Part shown: one piece after another, positions 18,402 to 27,210 of the stretch
Position numbering within the stretch: the stretch's first letter is position 1
How the letters are laid out: each line of letters begins with the position of its first letter
NCBI RefSeq assembly: GCF_023501975.1
Contig: NZ_JAMFLH010000004.1
Location: forward strand, 209,170-273,169
Length of the DNA: 64,000 nt
Origin: Altererythrobacter sp. KTW20L
GTDB lineage: Bacteria; Pseudomonadota; Alphaproteobacteria; Sphingomonadales; Sphingomonadaceae
Reading direction: 5' to 3'
Notes under the pieces: model-generated
The model's database searches: none
What the model saw: the letters and a program-made list of their open reading frames with translations, nothing else
Told to the model about the DNA's origin: nothing
Made by a program: the position numbers and the translations under genes

Positions 18402-19670
18402 ATGGCCCAGATCGTCGGCGGGTTCGCCGTTTCGCACACCCCCACTATCGCCTTCGCGCAGGACGCGGGCAAGCAGGACGATCCGGTATGGAAGCCGATT
18501 TTCGACGGTTTCCAGCCGGTCAAGGACTGGCTGGCCGAAGTGAAGCCCGATGTGATCGTCTATGTTTACAACGATCACATGACCAGCTTCTGGATGCAGC
18601 ATTACAGCCACTTCGCCATCGGTATCGGCGAGGAATATGCCGCAGCAGACGAAGGCGGCGGCCCGCGGCACATCCCGCCGATCAAGGGCGATCCCGATTT
18701 CGCCCAGCACCTCGCCTTCGGCATGGTGGCCGATGACTTCGACCTGTCCTATTGGCAGGGCATGGGGCTGGACCACGGCGCGTTTTCGCCGTTGTCGGTG
18801 CTGCTGCCCCATTCGGAGGAGGACGGCTGGCCGTGCAAGATCGTGCCGCTGCAGTGTGGTGTGCTCGAACTGCCGATCCCCAAAGCCAGGCGGTTCTGGA
18901 ACTTTGGCCGATCCCTGCGCCGCGCGATCCAGAACTATCCGGCCGACATCAAGGTGGCTATTGCCGGCACCGGCGGCCTGTCGCACCAGGTCCACGGCGA
19001 ACGCTGCGGTTTCAACAACGTGGATTGGGACCACGAATTCATGGACCGGCTGGCCAACGATCCGACCAGCCTGATCGACATTCCGGTGGGCGAGCTGGTG
19101 AAACTGGGCGGCATGGAAGGCGCCGAAATCGTGATGTGGATGCTGATGCGCGGGGCTCTCGCACCCAAGGTCAGTGAATTGCACCGCAGTTTCTTCCTGC
19201 CAAGCATGACTTCCATCGCGTCAATGGTGTTCGAGGATGCCGAGCCCGATCCCTCGCCGGAGAGCATGGAGGACTACGCCAAGCGCATCTACTGGGACGT
19301 GGCGCCGGCGCTGGAGCTGGAAGGCACCTATCCCTTTACCGTGACCCGCAGTGCCAGGGCGTGGCGGATCAACCAGTTCCTCCACACCATCGTAGATCCG
19401 GCCTTTCGCGCCCGCTTCAAGACCGATTTCGAGTCCCTGGCCGACGAGCACGCGCTGACCGAGGAGGAAAAGACCCTGATCCGCGACCTCGATTGGATCG
19501 GCATGATCCGGTACGGCGTGATCTTCTTTAACCTTGAGAAGCTGGCGCCAGTGGTGGGGCTGGGCAACATTGATGTCTATGCCGCGATGAAAGGCATGAC
19601 TGTACCTGAATTCCAGAAGACCCGGAATGCGGCGATCAACTATTCGGTAGAGGCCGACCCGGTGGGTTAG
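18402..19670 (+). CDS. Gallate dioxygenase-like extradiol enzyme (paralogue 2)
   Basis: A 422-residue DesB-type dioxygenase. It keeps SHTPT (His12), YNDHMTS (His59), GLDHGAFSP, GLSHQVHG and EGAEIVMW (iron-ligand Glu) and the fused LigA-like C-terminal domain (GMIRYGVIFFNLEKLAPVV, MTVPEFQKTRNAAINY). From memory it is closer to Sphingobium DesB than paralogue 1 (PKARRFWNFGRSLRRAI, PIKGDP, LQCGVL). Expected product from gallate is 4-oxalomesaconate. ATG at 18402 after GCAGGAGA. It is 84 bases downstream of the TPR-sulfotransferase gene. Confidence 0.9.
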   Translation: MAQIVGGFAVSHTPTIAFAQDAGKQDDPVWKPIFDGFQPVKDWLAEVKPDVIVYVYNDHMTSFWMQHYSHFAIGIGEEYAAADEGGGPRHIPPIKGDPDFAQHLAFGMVADDFDLSYWQGMGLDHGAFSPLSVLLPHSEEDGWPCKIVPLQCGVLELPIPKARRFWNFGRSLRRAIQNYPADIKVAIAGTGGLSHQVHGERCGFNNVDWDHEFMDRLANDPTSLIDIPVGELVKLGGMEGAEIVMWMLMRGALAPKVSELHRSFFLPSMTSIASMVFEDAEPDPSPESMEDYAKRIYWDVAPALELEGTYPFTVTRSARAWRINQFLHTIVDPAFRARFKTDFESLADEHALTEEEKTLIRDLDWIGMIRYGVIFFNLEKLAPVVGLGNIDVYAAMKGMTVPEFQKTRNAAINYSVEADPVG

Positions 19671-19680
19671 GCCCCGGACG

Positions 19681-21558
19681 TCAGGCCAGCGCCTCGACCT
19701 GCTCGCCCAGATCAAGCCACAGTGCCTCGGCCATTTCCAGCGCGTCGGCGACGGAGGCGCGGCGCTGGGCCAGTTCCTCCATCGACAGGCGCTTCAGGTC
19801 CGATTGCCGGTTGGAAGGGTTGGCGAGGGCCGCATCGATGGCCGCCAGCTGCTTTTGCAGCTTGGTCTGTTCGCGCTCGGCGGCGTTCAGCCGCTCTTTC
19901 AGCGCGCGCAATTCCTCGCTAGCCTGCCCATTGGCCTGCTCGCGCGCCTTCTTGTCCCTCTTGCCGCCGCTGCGCGAGGCTGCATCGCCCTTGGGCTGGT
20001 TGCGGCCCAGCACGAAGTCGATGTAATCTTCCATGCTGCCGTTGTAATCGCGCGCCGTGCCGTCATCGACCAGCACCAGCCGGTCGGCGGTCAGTTCGAC
20101 CATGTGGCGATCGTGGCTGATCAGGATAACCGCGCCGGAATAGTCGTTGAGCGCCTGGACCAGCGCTTCGCGCGCATCGACGTCCAGGTGGTTGGTCGGT
20201 TCGTCGAGGATCAGCATGTGCGGCGCTTCATAGGTGATCAGCGCCAGCGCCAGCCGCGCCCGCTCCCCGCCCGACAGCTTGCCGACCTGCTGCGTGGCGC
20301 GCGCGCCCGAAAAGCCGAACCGGCCAAGCTGCGCGCGCACGGCGCCCGGCGTCTTGTCTTTCATGGCGCGGGTCATGTGTTCCAGCGGAGTATCGCCGCC
20401 GGCCAGTTCCTCCACCTGGTACTGGGTAAAGTAGCCGACCTTCATTTGCCCCGAAGCCGCCATCGCGCCTTCCATCGGCGCCAGTTGCGCCGCCAGCAGG
20501 CGGGCCAGCGTGGTCTTGCCGTTGCCGTTGCGACCCAAGAGCGCGATCCGGTCATCCGGGTCGATCCGCAGCATTAGCCGCTTGAGGATCGGGGTGTCGC
20601 CATAGCCGACTGCCGCCATGTCCAGCGTGACGAGCGGCGGGCGCAGTTCGGTGGGATCGGGGAAACCGAAGCTCAGGCTGGGATCTTCGGCAAGCGCAGC
20701 GATGGGCTGCATCTTGGCGAGCATCTTGGCCCGGCTCTGCGCCTGCTTGGCGGTGGAGGCGCGGGCGGAGTTGCGCGCCACATAGTCCTGCAGCCGCGCC
20801 CGCTGGGCATCCTGCGCGGCCTTGGCGGCGGCGAGCTGGCTGGCCCGCTCGGCCCGCTGGCGTTCGAAACTGTCATAGCCGCCGGCATAGAGCGTCAGCT
20901 TGCCGCCCTGCAGGTGGAGGATGTGATCGACCACGTTGTTGAGCAGGTCGCGTTCGTGGCTGATCACCACCAGCGTGGCTGGATAGCTCTTGAGGAAGTT
21001 CTCCAGCCACAGCGTGGCTTCGAGGTCGAGGTGGTTCGAGGGTTCGTCCAGCAGCAGCACATCGGGCTGCGAGAACAGCAGCGAGCCGAGCGCCACGCGC
21101 ATTTTCCAGCCGCCCGAGAAGCTGTCGAGCGGGCGATTCTGCATCTCTTCGTCGAAACCCAGGCCGGTCAGGATCACCGCGGCGCGGGTGGGGGCGGTAT
21201 AGGCATCAATGGCGATCAGCCGTTCGTAGATATCGCCCAGCAGTTCGGGATCGGCGGCCTCTTCTGCCTTGGCCAGCAGTTCCAGCCGTTCGGTATCGGC
21301 GGCGAGAACGGCTTCCAGCGGGGTGGCAATGCCGTGCGGGGCTTCCTGCGCGATATAGCCCAATCGCGTGCGGCGCGGCATGGCGATGACGCCGTCGTCC
21401 GGGTCGATCTCGCCGATCAGCGCCTTCATCAAGGTGGACTTGCCTGCACCGTTGCGGCCGATCAGGCCCACTCGCCCGCCGGGCGGAATCGAAGCGCTGG
21501 CGCGTTCGATGATTGTGCGTCCGCCAAGGCGCACGGTCAGGTCCGAAATGGTCAGCAT
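19681..21558 (-). CDS. ABC-F family ATP-binding protein
   Basis: A 625-residue soluble protein with two ABC domains and no membrane segments. Walker A motifs are GRNGAGKST (34-42) and GRNGNGKTT; signatures are SFSGGWKMR and LSGGERAR; Walker B/D loops are LLLDEPSNHLD and LILDEPTNHLD. The interdomain linker and a charged C-terminal coiled-coil (after about residue 520) are of Uup/YheS type. ABC-F proteins act on the ribosome E site or in DNA metabolism. ATG at 21558 fits MLTISDLTVRLGG at the first domain. Confidence 0.95.
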   Translation of the reverse strand: MLTISDLTVRLGGRTIIERASASIPPGGRVGLIGRNGAGKSTLMKALIGEIDPDDGVIAMPRRTRLGYIAQEAPHGIATPLEAVLAADTERLELLAKAEEAADPELLGDIYERLIAIDAYTAPTRAAVILTGLGFDEEMQNRPLDSFSGGWKMRVALGSLLFSQPDVLLLDEPSNHLDLEATLWLENFLKSYPATLVVISHERDLLNNVVDHILHLQGGKLTLYAGGYDSFERQRAERASQLAAAKAAQDAQRARLQDYVARNSARASTAKQAQSRAKMLAKMQPIAALAEDPSLSFGFPDPTELRPPLVTLDMAAVGYGDTPILKRLMLRIDPDDRIALLGRNGNGKTTLARLLAAQLAPMEGAMAASGQMKVGYFTQYQVEELAGGDTPLEHMTRAMKDKTPGAVRAQLGRFGFSGARATQQVGKLSGGERARLALALITYEAPHMLILDEPTNHLDVDAREALVQALNDYSGAVILISHDRHMVELTADRLVLVDDGTARDYNGSMEDYIDFVLGRNQPKGDAASRSGGKRDKKAREQANGQASEELRALKERLNAAEREQTKLQKQLAAIDAALANPSNRQSDLKRLSMEELAQRRASVADALEMAEALWLDLGEQVEALA

Positions 21559-21598
21559 GGCGGCGCCCCCTAACAGGAGAGCGGGCCAATTGCCATGG

Positions 21599-22015
21599 CT
21601 ATGCGGCAGGTGGGCGAGGACGGCGCCGGAAAGGCCAGCCTGTGACACCGCTGCACCACAGTGCCAGCCAGATCAGCAGTGGTTGGGCGGCCATGCGCGG
21701 CACGTGATAGGCAAGGCCCCAGCCACCGTCCGGAACGGCCAGATCGATCAGCATGTGATTCACATTCGCCGGCCAGACGCACAGCGCATAGAGTGCCAGC
21801 CCCACGCCTCCCACCTGGCGCAAGCAGGCAGAAAAGGGTTGGGCAAGGGCAGTGGCACCCAACAGCTCGGCGATCCCGGTCAGCAGCACGACCTGTTCTG
21901 GCCACGGCACGAAGGACGGCATGATTGCCAGGAATGGTTCGGGTCGGACGAGATGGGCATAGCCGGCATAGGCATAGAAGGCGGCGAGGAGGAGGCGCAG
22001 GGCAGCGCGGATCAT
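21599..22015 (-). CDS. DoxX-like membrane protein
   Basis: A 138-residue integral membrane protein with four hydrophobic helices: LRLLLAAFYAYAGYAHLVRP near the start, VVLLTGIAELLGATAL, VGGVGLALYALCVWPANVNH and LLIWLALWCSGVTGWPF. Helix content and the GIAELLGA and NVNHMLID motifs match the DoxX/YphA group. Its ATG overlaps the stop of the cupin gene (ATGA at 22012-22015), so the pair is translationally coupled. Function unknown. Confidence 0.82.
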   Translation of the reverse strand: MIRAALRLLLAAFYAYAGYAHLVRPEPFLAIMPSFVPWPEQVVLLTGIAELLGATALAQPFSACLRQVGGVGLALYALCVWPANVNHMLIDLAVPDGGWGLAYHVPRMAAQPLLIWLALWCSGVTGWPFRRRPRPPAA

Positions 22016-22440
22016 GCCCCCGGCCGCCAGCTTGGCGGGGCAAGCACGAAGCCCTCGAAACGGAAGGCCGGGACAACGACGCAGGACACCAGCGTGTAGC
22101 CCTGTGGCCCGGAAAGCGGCGCTGCGGCCTGCCATTCGTCCGGTTCCACCACGTATTGCACCTGTTCGCCAGCCAGGACATTGCCGCCCAGCACGATCTC
22201 GCGCACCGGATCGCTATCGGCCTTGGCGAGGGATAGCAACAACGGATCGCCAGCGTGCCACAGCCATGTTTCGGCGGCATCGACCCGGTGCCAATGGCTG
22301 GACTGGTGGCTTGCAAGCAGGAAGTGGATCGCCGTCGCAGTCTCGCGACCCGCCGGGCCGCGCCAGGTTTCGCGATACCAGCCGCCTTCCGGATGCGGCT
22401 GGAGGCCCAGCTGCTGGATGATCTGCCGTGACGCTCCCAT
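22012..22440 (-). CDS. Cupin DUF985 family protein
   Basis: A 142-residue single cupin: LGLQPHPEGGWYRETWRG, IHFLLASHQSSHWHRVDAAE, WLWHAGDPLLLSLA, GYTLVSCVVVPAFRFEGFVL, the DUF985 (YML079w-like) pattern. It probably binds a small ligand; catalytic role unproven. ATG at 22440; overlaps the DoxX-like gene downstream. Confidence 0.92.
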   Translation of the reverse strand: MGASRQIIQQLGLQPHPEGGWYRETWRGPAGRETATAIHFLLASHQSSHWHRVDAAETWLWHAGDPLLLSLAKADSDPVREIVLGGNVLAGEQVQYVVEPDEWQAAAPLSGPQGYTLVSCVVVPAFRFEGFVLAPPSWRPGA

Positions 22441-22445
22441 GAACC

Positions 22446-22859
22446 CTACTGCGGGCCGAGCCCGAACTCGGCCCTTTCCCGGTTGATATAGGGCCGGCAC
22501 AGTTCGCCGATCTTGAGGATATAGACGGCCACCGGCGAGAACCGGTTGAACTGGGGCTCATCGTAGGCGGCAGTGATCTGGGCCGACAGGACAGCAGCGG
22601 TAATGCGCTGTTCGACCAGGCAACGGGTGCGTCCGCGCTTGGCCAGCGCCTCGGTCAGCGAGTCGTCCACGAAGAAGTAGTTCAGGCTGTCATTGAGGCC
22701 CTGGACATAGGCCGCCTTGGCCTCGGCCGAAAGTGCGATCCAGCCGGCCCGGGTGTTGACGAAACCTTCAGCCAGCGCCGGAGCAGGGAGCGCCGCCGCT
22801 GCCGCCACAAGTAGCGGCGGAATGACCAGCATCCTCAAAATCTTAACCATCTTGTTCAT
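22446..22859 (-). CDS. Secreted protein, Rap1a/Tai-like
   Basis: A 137-residue protein with signal peptide (MVKILRMLVIPPLLVAAAAA ... ALAE). The mature part (WIALSAEAKAAYVQGLNDSL ... CLVEQRITAAVLSAQITAAY ... GELCRPY) has two Cys and the helical plan of Rap1a/Tai-type periplasmic domains; this is a pattern match only. ATG at 22859. It lies 5 bases upstream of the cupin gene and probably heads that operon. Confidence 0.65.
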   Translation of the reverse strand: MNKMVKILRMLVIPPLLVAAAAALPAPALAEGFVNTRAGWIALSAEAKAAYVQGLNDSLNYFFVDDSLTEALAKRGRTRCLVEQRITAAVLSAQITAAYDEPQFNRFSPVAVYILKIGELCRPYINRERAEFGLGPQ

Positions 22860-23241
22860 TTCGCCTTTAGTTGGGCGGCCGCATGGGCCGTCACGCAAAA
22901 ACCGGGGTTTCGCAGGCATCGGTATGGGATTCCAGCCCACCCACCTGATCGAGTCCCGTTTTGGCCCGAGATTGTCAAACTTTGTCATCAAAGTGCTCTT
23001 TACGTAAATACACGTAGTGCGTTAAGGATAATGCAGGCCCGGGCATGGGGTCTTGGGGAGAACAGGGTAACAGGGGCATTTCACACATTGGATGGAGGGC
23101 GGGCGCGTTGTTTGCCGCTTGCGGGCCGTAAGGTCGCAGTCCCATTCTATGCGAGGTCGTTGTCTTCGAGAAGTCCCTACACCCGACAAGCGTCATGCTA
23201 GCAATTGCAGCGTTTCGTATTCGATTTATTGGAGACAATTG
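22860..23241. other. Divergent intergenic region upstream of the adhesin gene
   Basis: About 380 bases between divergent genes. It is less GC-rich around 22975-23030, where TACGTAAATACACGTA forms an imperfect palindrome that could be an operator for either gene. GGAGACA precedes the adhesin ATG. No small gene was accepted here. Confidence 0.5.
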
Positions 23242-25491
23242 ATGATCAAAGTCAGAAAAACCATTCTGTGCGGCACCGCCCTTTCGGCGCTGGTGTTTGC
23301 CCTTCCGGCGCAAGCACAGATCACCATCGGTTTCGATCCGATCGAAGTTAACGACGGTGCTCCCGACGGGATCAACAATGGTGCAACGCTCGACACCAAT
23401 GGTGGCAATATCGAACTTGGCGGGGGCGACATCTTCACCCAAGGTGGCGACATCAACGGTTTCAATGTGAGTGCATCGGGCAACCTGACCACTGGCAACG
23501 ACCTGATCGTCGCAGACGCCGGCTCGTTCGGCGGCAACGTGTCGGTCGCACTCAATCTCGATGTCGATGGCTTCACCACCACCGATGGCATCACCAACGA
23601 CGGCAATATCTCCACCACCACCCTCAGCGCGACTGGCAATGTCTCGGCGGGCAGCTTCACCGGCAATGTCACGGGTAATGTGACCGGCGACCTGACCGGC
23701 AACGTCACGGGTAATGTGACTGGCGACCTGACCGGCAATGTTACTGGTGGAACCGTTTCGGCCACCACACTTACCACTTCCGGTGATGCTGCCGTGGGCG
23801 GTGATCTTGTTGTGTTTGGCGACGTGGGTGTTGTCGGCGCGATCGGGGCTACCGATGCCTTTGTCGACAACAATTTGGTAGTTGACAATGATGCCTCCGT
23901 TGGCGGCGATCTGGCGGTAACCGGCGATGTGTCGGCCACCAACGGCAACTTTAGCGGCAGCGTGGATATCGCCGGCAACCTGGATGTCGACGGTGTAATC
24001 TTCTCCTCGACCTTCTCGGACGTCCTCATTGCCGATGACCTGACGGTTATTGGCGATGTGGCCGCAGAGGATGGCAGCTTCAGCGGCGATGTCGGTGTGG
24101 CGGGCACTTTGGCCGCGGGTGATGTGGAAACCGATCAGGTGACCTCGGCCACCGGCACGCTGACGCTCAGCTCGACCGGGCCGAGCAACATTGCCATCAA
24201 CGAGGAAAGCATTGTGCTGCATGGCGGCTCGTCCTCGACCACGGTGACAATCGATGACAACGGCATCCTGGTGGAAGACACCACCAACGGTCAGACCTTC
24301 GCCCTTGATGATGCCGGCAACGGCACCTTCGCCGGCAACGTGGCGGCAGTGGATGGCAACTTCACCGGCAGCGTCAACGCACCGACCGTGAATGCCGATC
24401 AAGTGAATGCCGATGACGTAAACGCCAACACGGTCGACGCCAACACCGTCAATGCCGGGTCGGTCAACGCGACCACCGGCAACCTGGGCACGGTGAACGC
24501 CACGACCGGCAACATTGCCACGGTCAACGCCTCTGCCGTGAACTCCACCACCGCCACGATCGGCACGGTGAACGCCACCACCGCCAACGTCGGCACGGTG
24601 AACTTCAATGTGGCAAACGGCAACACGGCCAACATCGGCACGGTGAACTCTTCGGCAACGAACACCGGCACCCTTTTTGTCGCCAATAATGCCACGGTCG
24701 TTGGCAACCTCGACGTCGATGGTGTCACGACCACCGACGGCATCATCAACGATGGCAACATCGCCACCACCACGCTCAGCACCACCGGCAACGCCACCAT
24801 CGGTGGCGATCTGGCTGTGGCTGGCCTCACCAATGCCAACGGCGGCCTGGCCACCAATGGTGCGAACATCACCACGGCCGGCGGCACGATCAACACCGGC
24901 GCAGGTTCGATCACCACGACGGGTGCGGTCAACGCCGGCTCGGCCACGGTGACCGGCCTGACCAGCACCGGCACGCTCACCACCACCGGCGCTGCCACGA
25001 TCGGCACCTCGCTGGCTGTCGGCACCAGCATCACGGCTGGCGGCAACATCTCGACCACCAGCGGCGACATCGTCACCGTGACCGGTGACGTTGTGGCCGG
25101 CGGGATCCGTCTCGACAGCTCGACCGGCCGGATCACCGGTGTGTCGAACGGTGTTGCGGCGACCGATGCGGTCAACCTCGGCCAGCTTAACGGCGCAGTC
25201 ACAACGCTGAACGCCCGCATCGATGCAACCAACCTGCGCGTGACGGACCTCGAAGGCCGCTCTGCACAGGCCTTCCAGGGTGTTGCCATGGGCTTCGCGA
25301 TGAACGCTGCGCCGCTCAACCTCGCCAATGGCGAAGGCGGTATCGCAGTCGGCGGCGGCGTGTTCGAAGGTGAATACGCCGGTGCCGTCCGCGCCCAGTT
25401 CGTCACCGAAAACGGCTTTGGCATCGGTGCCAATATCGGCTTCTCGGAAGACGCGGTTGGCGGCGGCGTGGGTGCCAGCATCAAGTTCTGA
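23242..25491 (+). CDS. Trimeric autotransporter adhesin-like protein, low complexity
   Basis: A 749-residue surface protein: signal peptide (cleavage after PAQA, about residue 25), a very long passenger of Gly/Asn/Thr/Val repeats (FTGNVTGNVTGDLTGNVTGN; ATTGNLGTVNATTGNIATVN; VGGDLAVTGDVSATNGNFSG), a stalk with GVAATDAVNLGQLNGAV and a short coiled coil (ARIDATNLRVTDLEG), then a YadA-like anchor (residues ~665-749) ending GVGASIKF. The passenger is nearly free of Cys, Trp and charged clusters, as in secreted beta-solenoids. Presumed adhesin or biofilm factor. Confidence 0.85.
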   Translation: MIKVRKTILCGTALSALVFALPAQAQITIGFDPIEVNDGAPDGINNGATLDTNGGNIELGGGDIFTQGGDINGFNVSASGNLTTGNDLIVADAGSFGGNVSVALNLDVDGFTTTDGITNDGNISTTTLSATGNVSAGSFTGNVTGNVTGDLTGNVTGNVTGDLTGNVTGGTVSATTLTTSGDAAVGGDLVVFGDVGVVGAIGATDAFVDNNLVVDNDASVGGDLAVTGDVSATNGNFSGSVDIAGNLDVDGVIFSSTFSDVLIADDLTVIGDVAAEDGSFSGDVGVAGTLAAGDVETDQVTSATGTLTLSSTGPSNIAINEESIVLHGGSSSTTVTIDDNGILVEDTTNGQTFALDDAGNGTFAGNVAAVDGNFTGSVNAPTVNADQVNADDVNANTVDANTVNAGSVNATTGNLGTVNATTGNIATVNASAVNSTTATIGTVNATTANVGTVNFNVANGNTANIGTVNSSATNTGTLFVANNATVVGNLDVDGVTTTDGIINDGNIATTTLSTTGNATIGGDLAVAGLTNANGGLATNGANITTAGGTINTGAGSITTTGAVNAGSATVTGLTSTGTLTTTGAATIGTSLAVGTSITAGGNISTTSGDIVTVTGDVVAGGIRLDSSTGRITGVSNGVAATDAVNLGQLNGAVTTLNARIDATNLRVTDLEGRSAQAFQGVAMGFAMNAAPLNLANGEGGIAVGGGVFEGEYAGAVRAQFVTENGFGIGANIGFSEDAVGGGVGASIKF

Positions 25492-25518
25492 TCCTTTTCG
25501 GATACAGATCAGGAAAAA

Positions 25519-25559
25519 TCGGTCGGCGGTCCTCCTCGGAGGGCCGCCGATCTGCTTTT
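25519..25559 (+). terminator. Terminator after the adhesin gene
   Basis: GGTCGGCGGTCCTCC pairs with GGAGGGCCGCCGATC, and is followed by TGCTTTTC. A long GC-rich stem with a short T-run, 27 bases after the stop codon. Confidence 0.8.
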
Positions 25560-25630
25560 CAAGGCAGGGATTCTGCGCCATGTTGCAGTGCAACCGCGGC
25601 CATGTGTGCCGGCGCAAAAGGAACCCCGCC

Positions 25631-26887
25631 GTGAGATATCTCCTCCCGCTTGCCGCGTTCGCCCTCCTCGCCTATCCCGCCGCCGCCCAGCGCCAGTCGC
25701 CCGAGGCAGTCGCCCGTGCCGCGCTGGAGAATGCTCCGGTGTTCGACGGCCATAACGACATGCCCGGCCAGTTGCGTGAAAGGTTCGGCAACGTCATCGG
25801 CAGTTTCGATTTCAACGACGGGATCGACGTACCGCCCAGCGGGTGGGGCAGCCCTTCGATGCACACAGACCTGCCGCGCCTGCGCCAGGGCCAGGTGGGT
25901 GCCCAGTTCTGGTCGGTCTATGTCTCGGCCAGCCTGCCCGGACCCGAAGCTGCCGTTGCGGTGATGGAGCAGATCGACGTGACGAAGCGGCTGATCGCCC
26001 GTTACCCCGACCAGCTCGAACTCGTGACCACGGCGGCCGAAGTCGAGGCGGCGATGCGGCGTGGCCGGATCGCCTCGATGATCGGGATGGAAGGCGGCAA
26101 TGCGATCGCCGACAGCCTGGCGGTGCTGCGCCAGATGCACGCGCTGGGCGCACGCTATCTCACCCTCACCCATTCGGCCACGACCCGCTGGGCCGACAGC
26201 GCGACGGACGTGCCGCGCCACGGGGGCTTGAGCGAATTCGGCGTGCTGGTGGTGCGCGAGATGGCGCGGTTGGGCATGATGGTCGATCTCAGCCATGTCA
26301 GCGAGGAGACGATGCACGATGCGTTGGATGCCATCGGCGCGCCGGTGATCTTCAGCCACTCGGGCGCGCGGGCGGTGAACGGCCATGCGCGCAACGTGCC
26401 CGATAGCGTGCTCGAACGCCTGCCGCAGGAAGGCGGCATCGTGATGGTGGTGGGCTTGCCGGCCTTCCTCGACGAAGACCTGCGCCAGCACGGCGCCAAC
26501 CGGGCCGCCGAACAGGCGCGGCTCAACAACCTGTTCCTCGGCCAGCCGCAGGAAGTTGCCGCCCGTATGGCCGAATGGGACAGGGCGAATGCCGCGCCAC
26601 TGGCGACGGTTTCGGACATGGCCGACCATATCGACCATGTCCGCGCGGTAGCGGGTATCGATCACATCGGCATCGGCGGCGACTATGACGGCATGGCCAC
26701 GGGACCGGTCGGGATGGAGGACGTTTCGGGCTATCCCGCCCTGTTCACCGAACTGGCGCGGCGCGGCTATTCACGGACCGATCTGGAAAAGATCGCCAAC
26801 CGCAATATGCTCCGGGTCTTGCGCGAGGTAGAGGCGCACGCTGCCAGCCTGACGGGCATGGCTCCACTCGAAACGCCGGTTAACTAG
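25631..26887 (+). CDS. Membrane dipeptidase (peptidase M19)
   Basis: A 418-residue exported zinc dipeptidase of the renal-dipeptidase family. Signal peptide (MRYLLPLAAFALLAYPAAAQ). Zinc ligands and family motifs: DGHNDMPG (HxD), GMEGGNAI (Glu), THSATTRWADS, MVDLSHVSEETM, FSHSGARAVNGHARNVPD and HIGIGGDYDGM. It hydrolyses L-Xaa-D/L-Xaa dipeptides in the periplasm. GTG at 25631 is chosen because AAGGA precedes it and it begins the signal peptide. Confidence 0.95.
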   Translation: MRYLLPLAAFALLAYPAAAQRQSPEAVARAALENAPVFDGHNDMPGQLRERFGNVIGSFDFNDGIDVPPSGWGSPSMHTDLPRLRQGQVGAQFWSVYVSASLPGPEAAVAVMEQIDVTKRLIARYPDQLELVTTAAEVEAAMRRGRIASMIGMEGGNAIADSLAVLRQMHALGARYLTLTHSATTRWADSATDVPRHGGLSEFGVLVVREMARLGMMVDLSHVSEETMHDALDAIGAPVIFSHSGARAVNGHARNVPDSVLERLPQEGGIVMVVGLPAFLDEDLRQHGANRAAEQARLNNLFLGQPQEVAARMAEWDRANAAPLATVSDMADHIDHVRAVAGIDHIGIGGDYDGMATGPVGMEDVSGYPALFTELARRGYSRTDLEKIANRNMLRVLREVEAHAASLTGMAPLETPVN

Positions 26888-26907
26888 CTCGCCGCCAAAG
26901 GGCGCGG

Positions 26908-27120
26908 CTATTCCATGCCTTGGGTTACAGCGGGATCGGCGGTGCGATTCGTTTCATCTACGGTATCGCTTTGCGTCATTGCCGGGATGATCCACACGGC
27001 GGACATGGCGATCACGGCCAGGAGCAGGCTGAAGCCCAGCACATAGCGCACGATGCCCGGGGTGGATCCGGCACGCGCCTCGTTGGTTTCGGTATGAACT
27101 TCTTCTCCGCGGCGTTCCAT
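26908..27120 (-). CDS. Small single-helix membrane protein
   Basis: A 70-residue protein with a hydrophilic N terminus (MERRGEEVHTETNEARAGST), one transmembrane helix (about 27-48, VLGFSLLLAVIAMSAVWIIP) and a Thr/Asp-rich tail. No family recognised. A partial EcfG-like promoter lies upstream (27158-27184), so it may be stress regulated. Confidence 0.65.
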   Translation of the reverse strand: MERRGEEVHTETNEARAGSTPGIVRYVLGFSLLLAVIAMSAVWIIPAMTQSDTVDETNRTADPAVTQGME

Positions 27121-27157
27121 TGTCGATCCCTTCAGTGGCCTGTTTGCCAGTGGGGAA

Positions 27158-27184
27158 TCTACGGTTCACCGGGCGAATCGTTCC
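27158..27184 (-). promoter_or_regulatory. Possible EcfG promoter of the small membrane protein
   Basis: On the minus strand GGAAC (27184-27180), a 16-base spacer, then CGTA (27163-27160). It matches the EcfG -35 exactly and three of four -10 positions. Placed about 40 bases upstream of the start codon. Weaker than the two other EcfG sites in the window. Confidence 0.4.
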
Positions 27185-27210
27185 GTCGGGGCGGTGTCGG
27201 GGAACGCCGA

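Noticed and set aside
22975..25617. 880-codon open frame on the minus strand
   Set aside because: Mirror of the repetitive adhesin gene. Gly/Asn/Thr codon bias leaves the opposite strand free of stops; the + frame has the signal peptide, anchor, ribosome-binding site and terminator.
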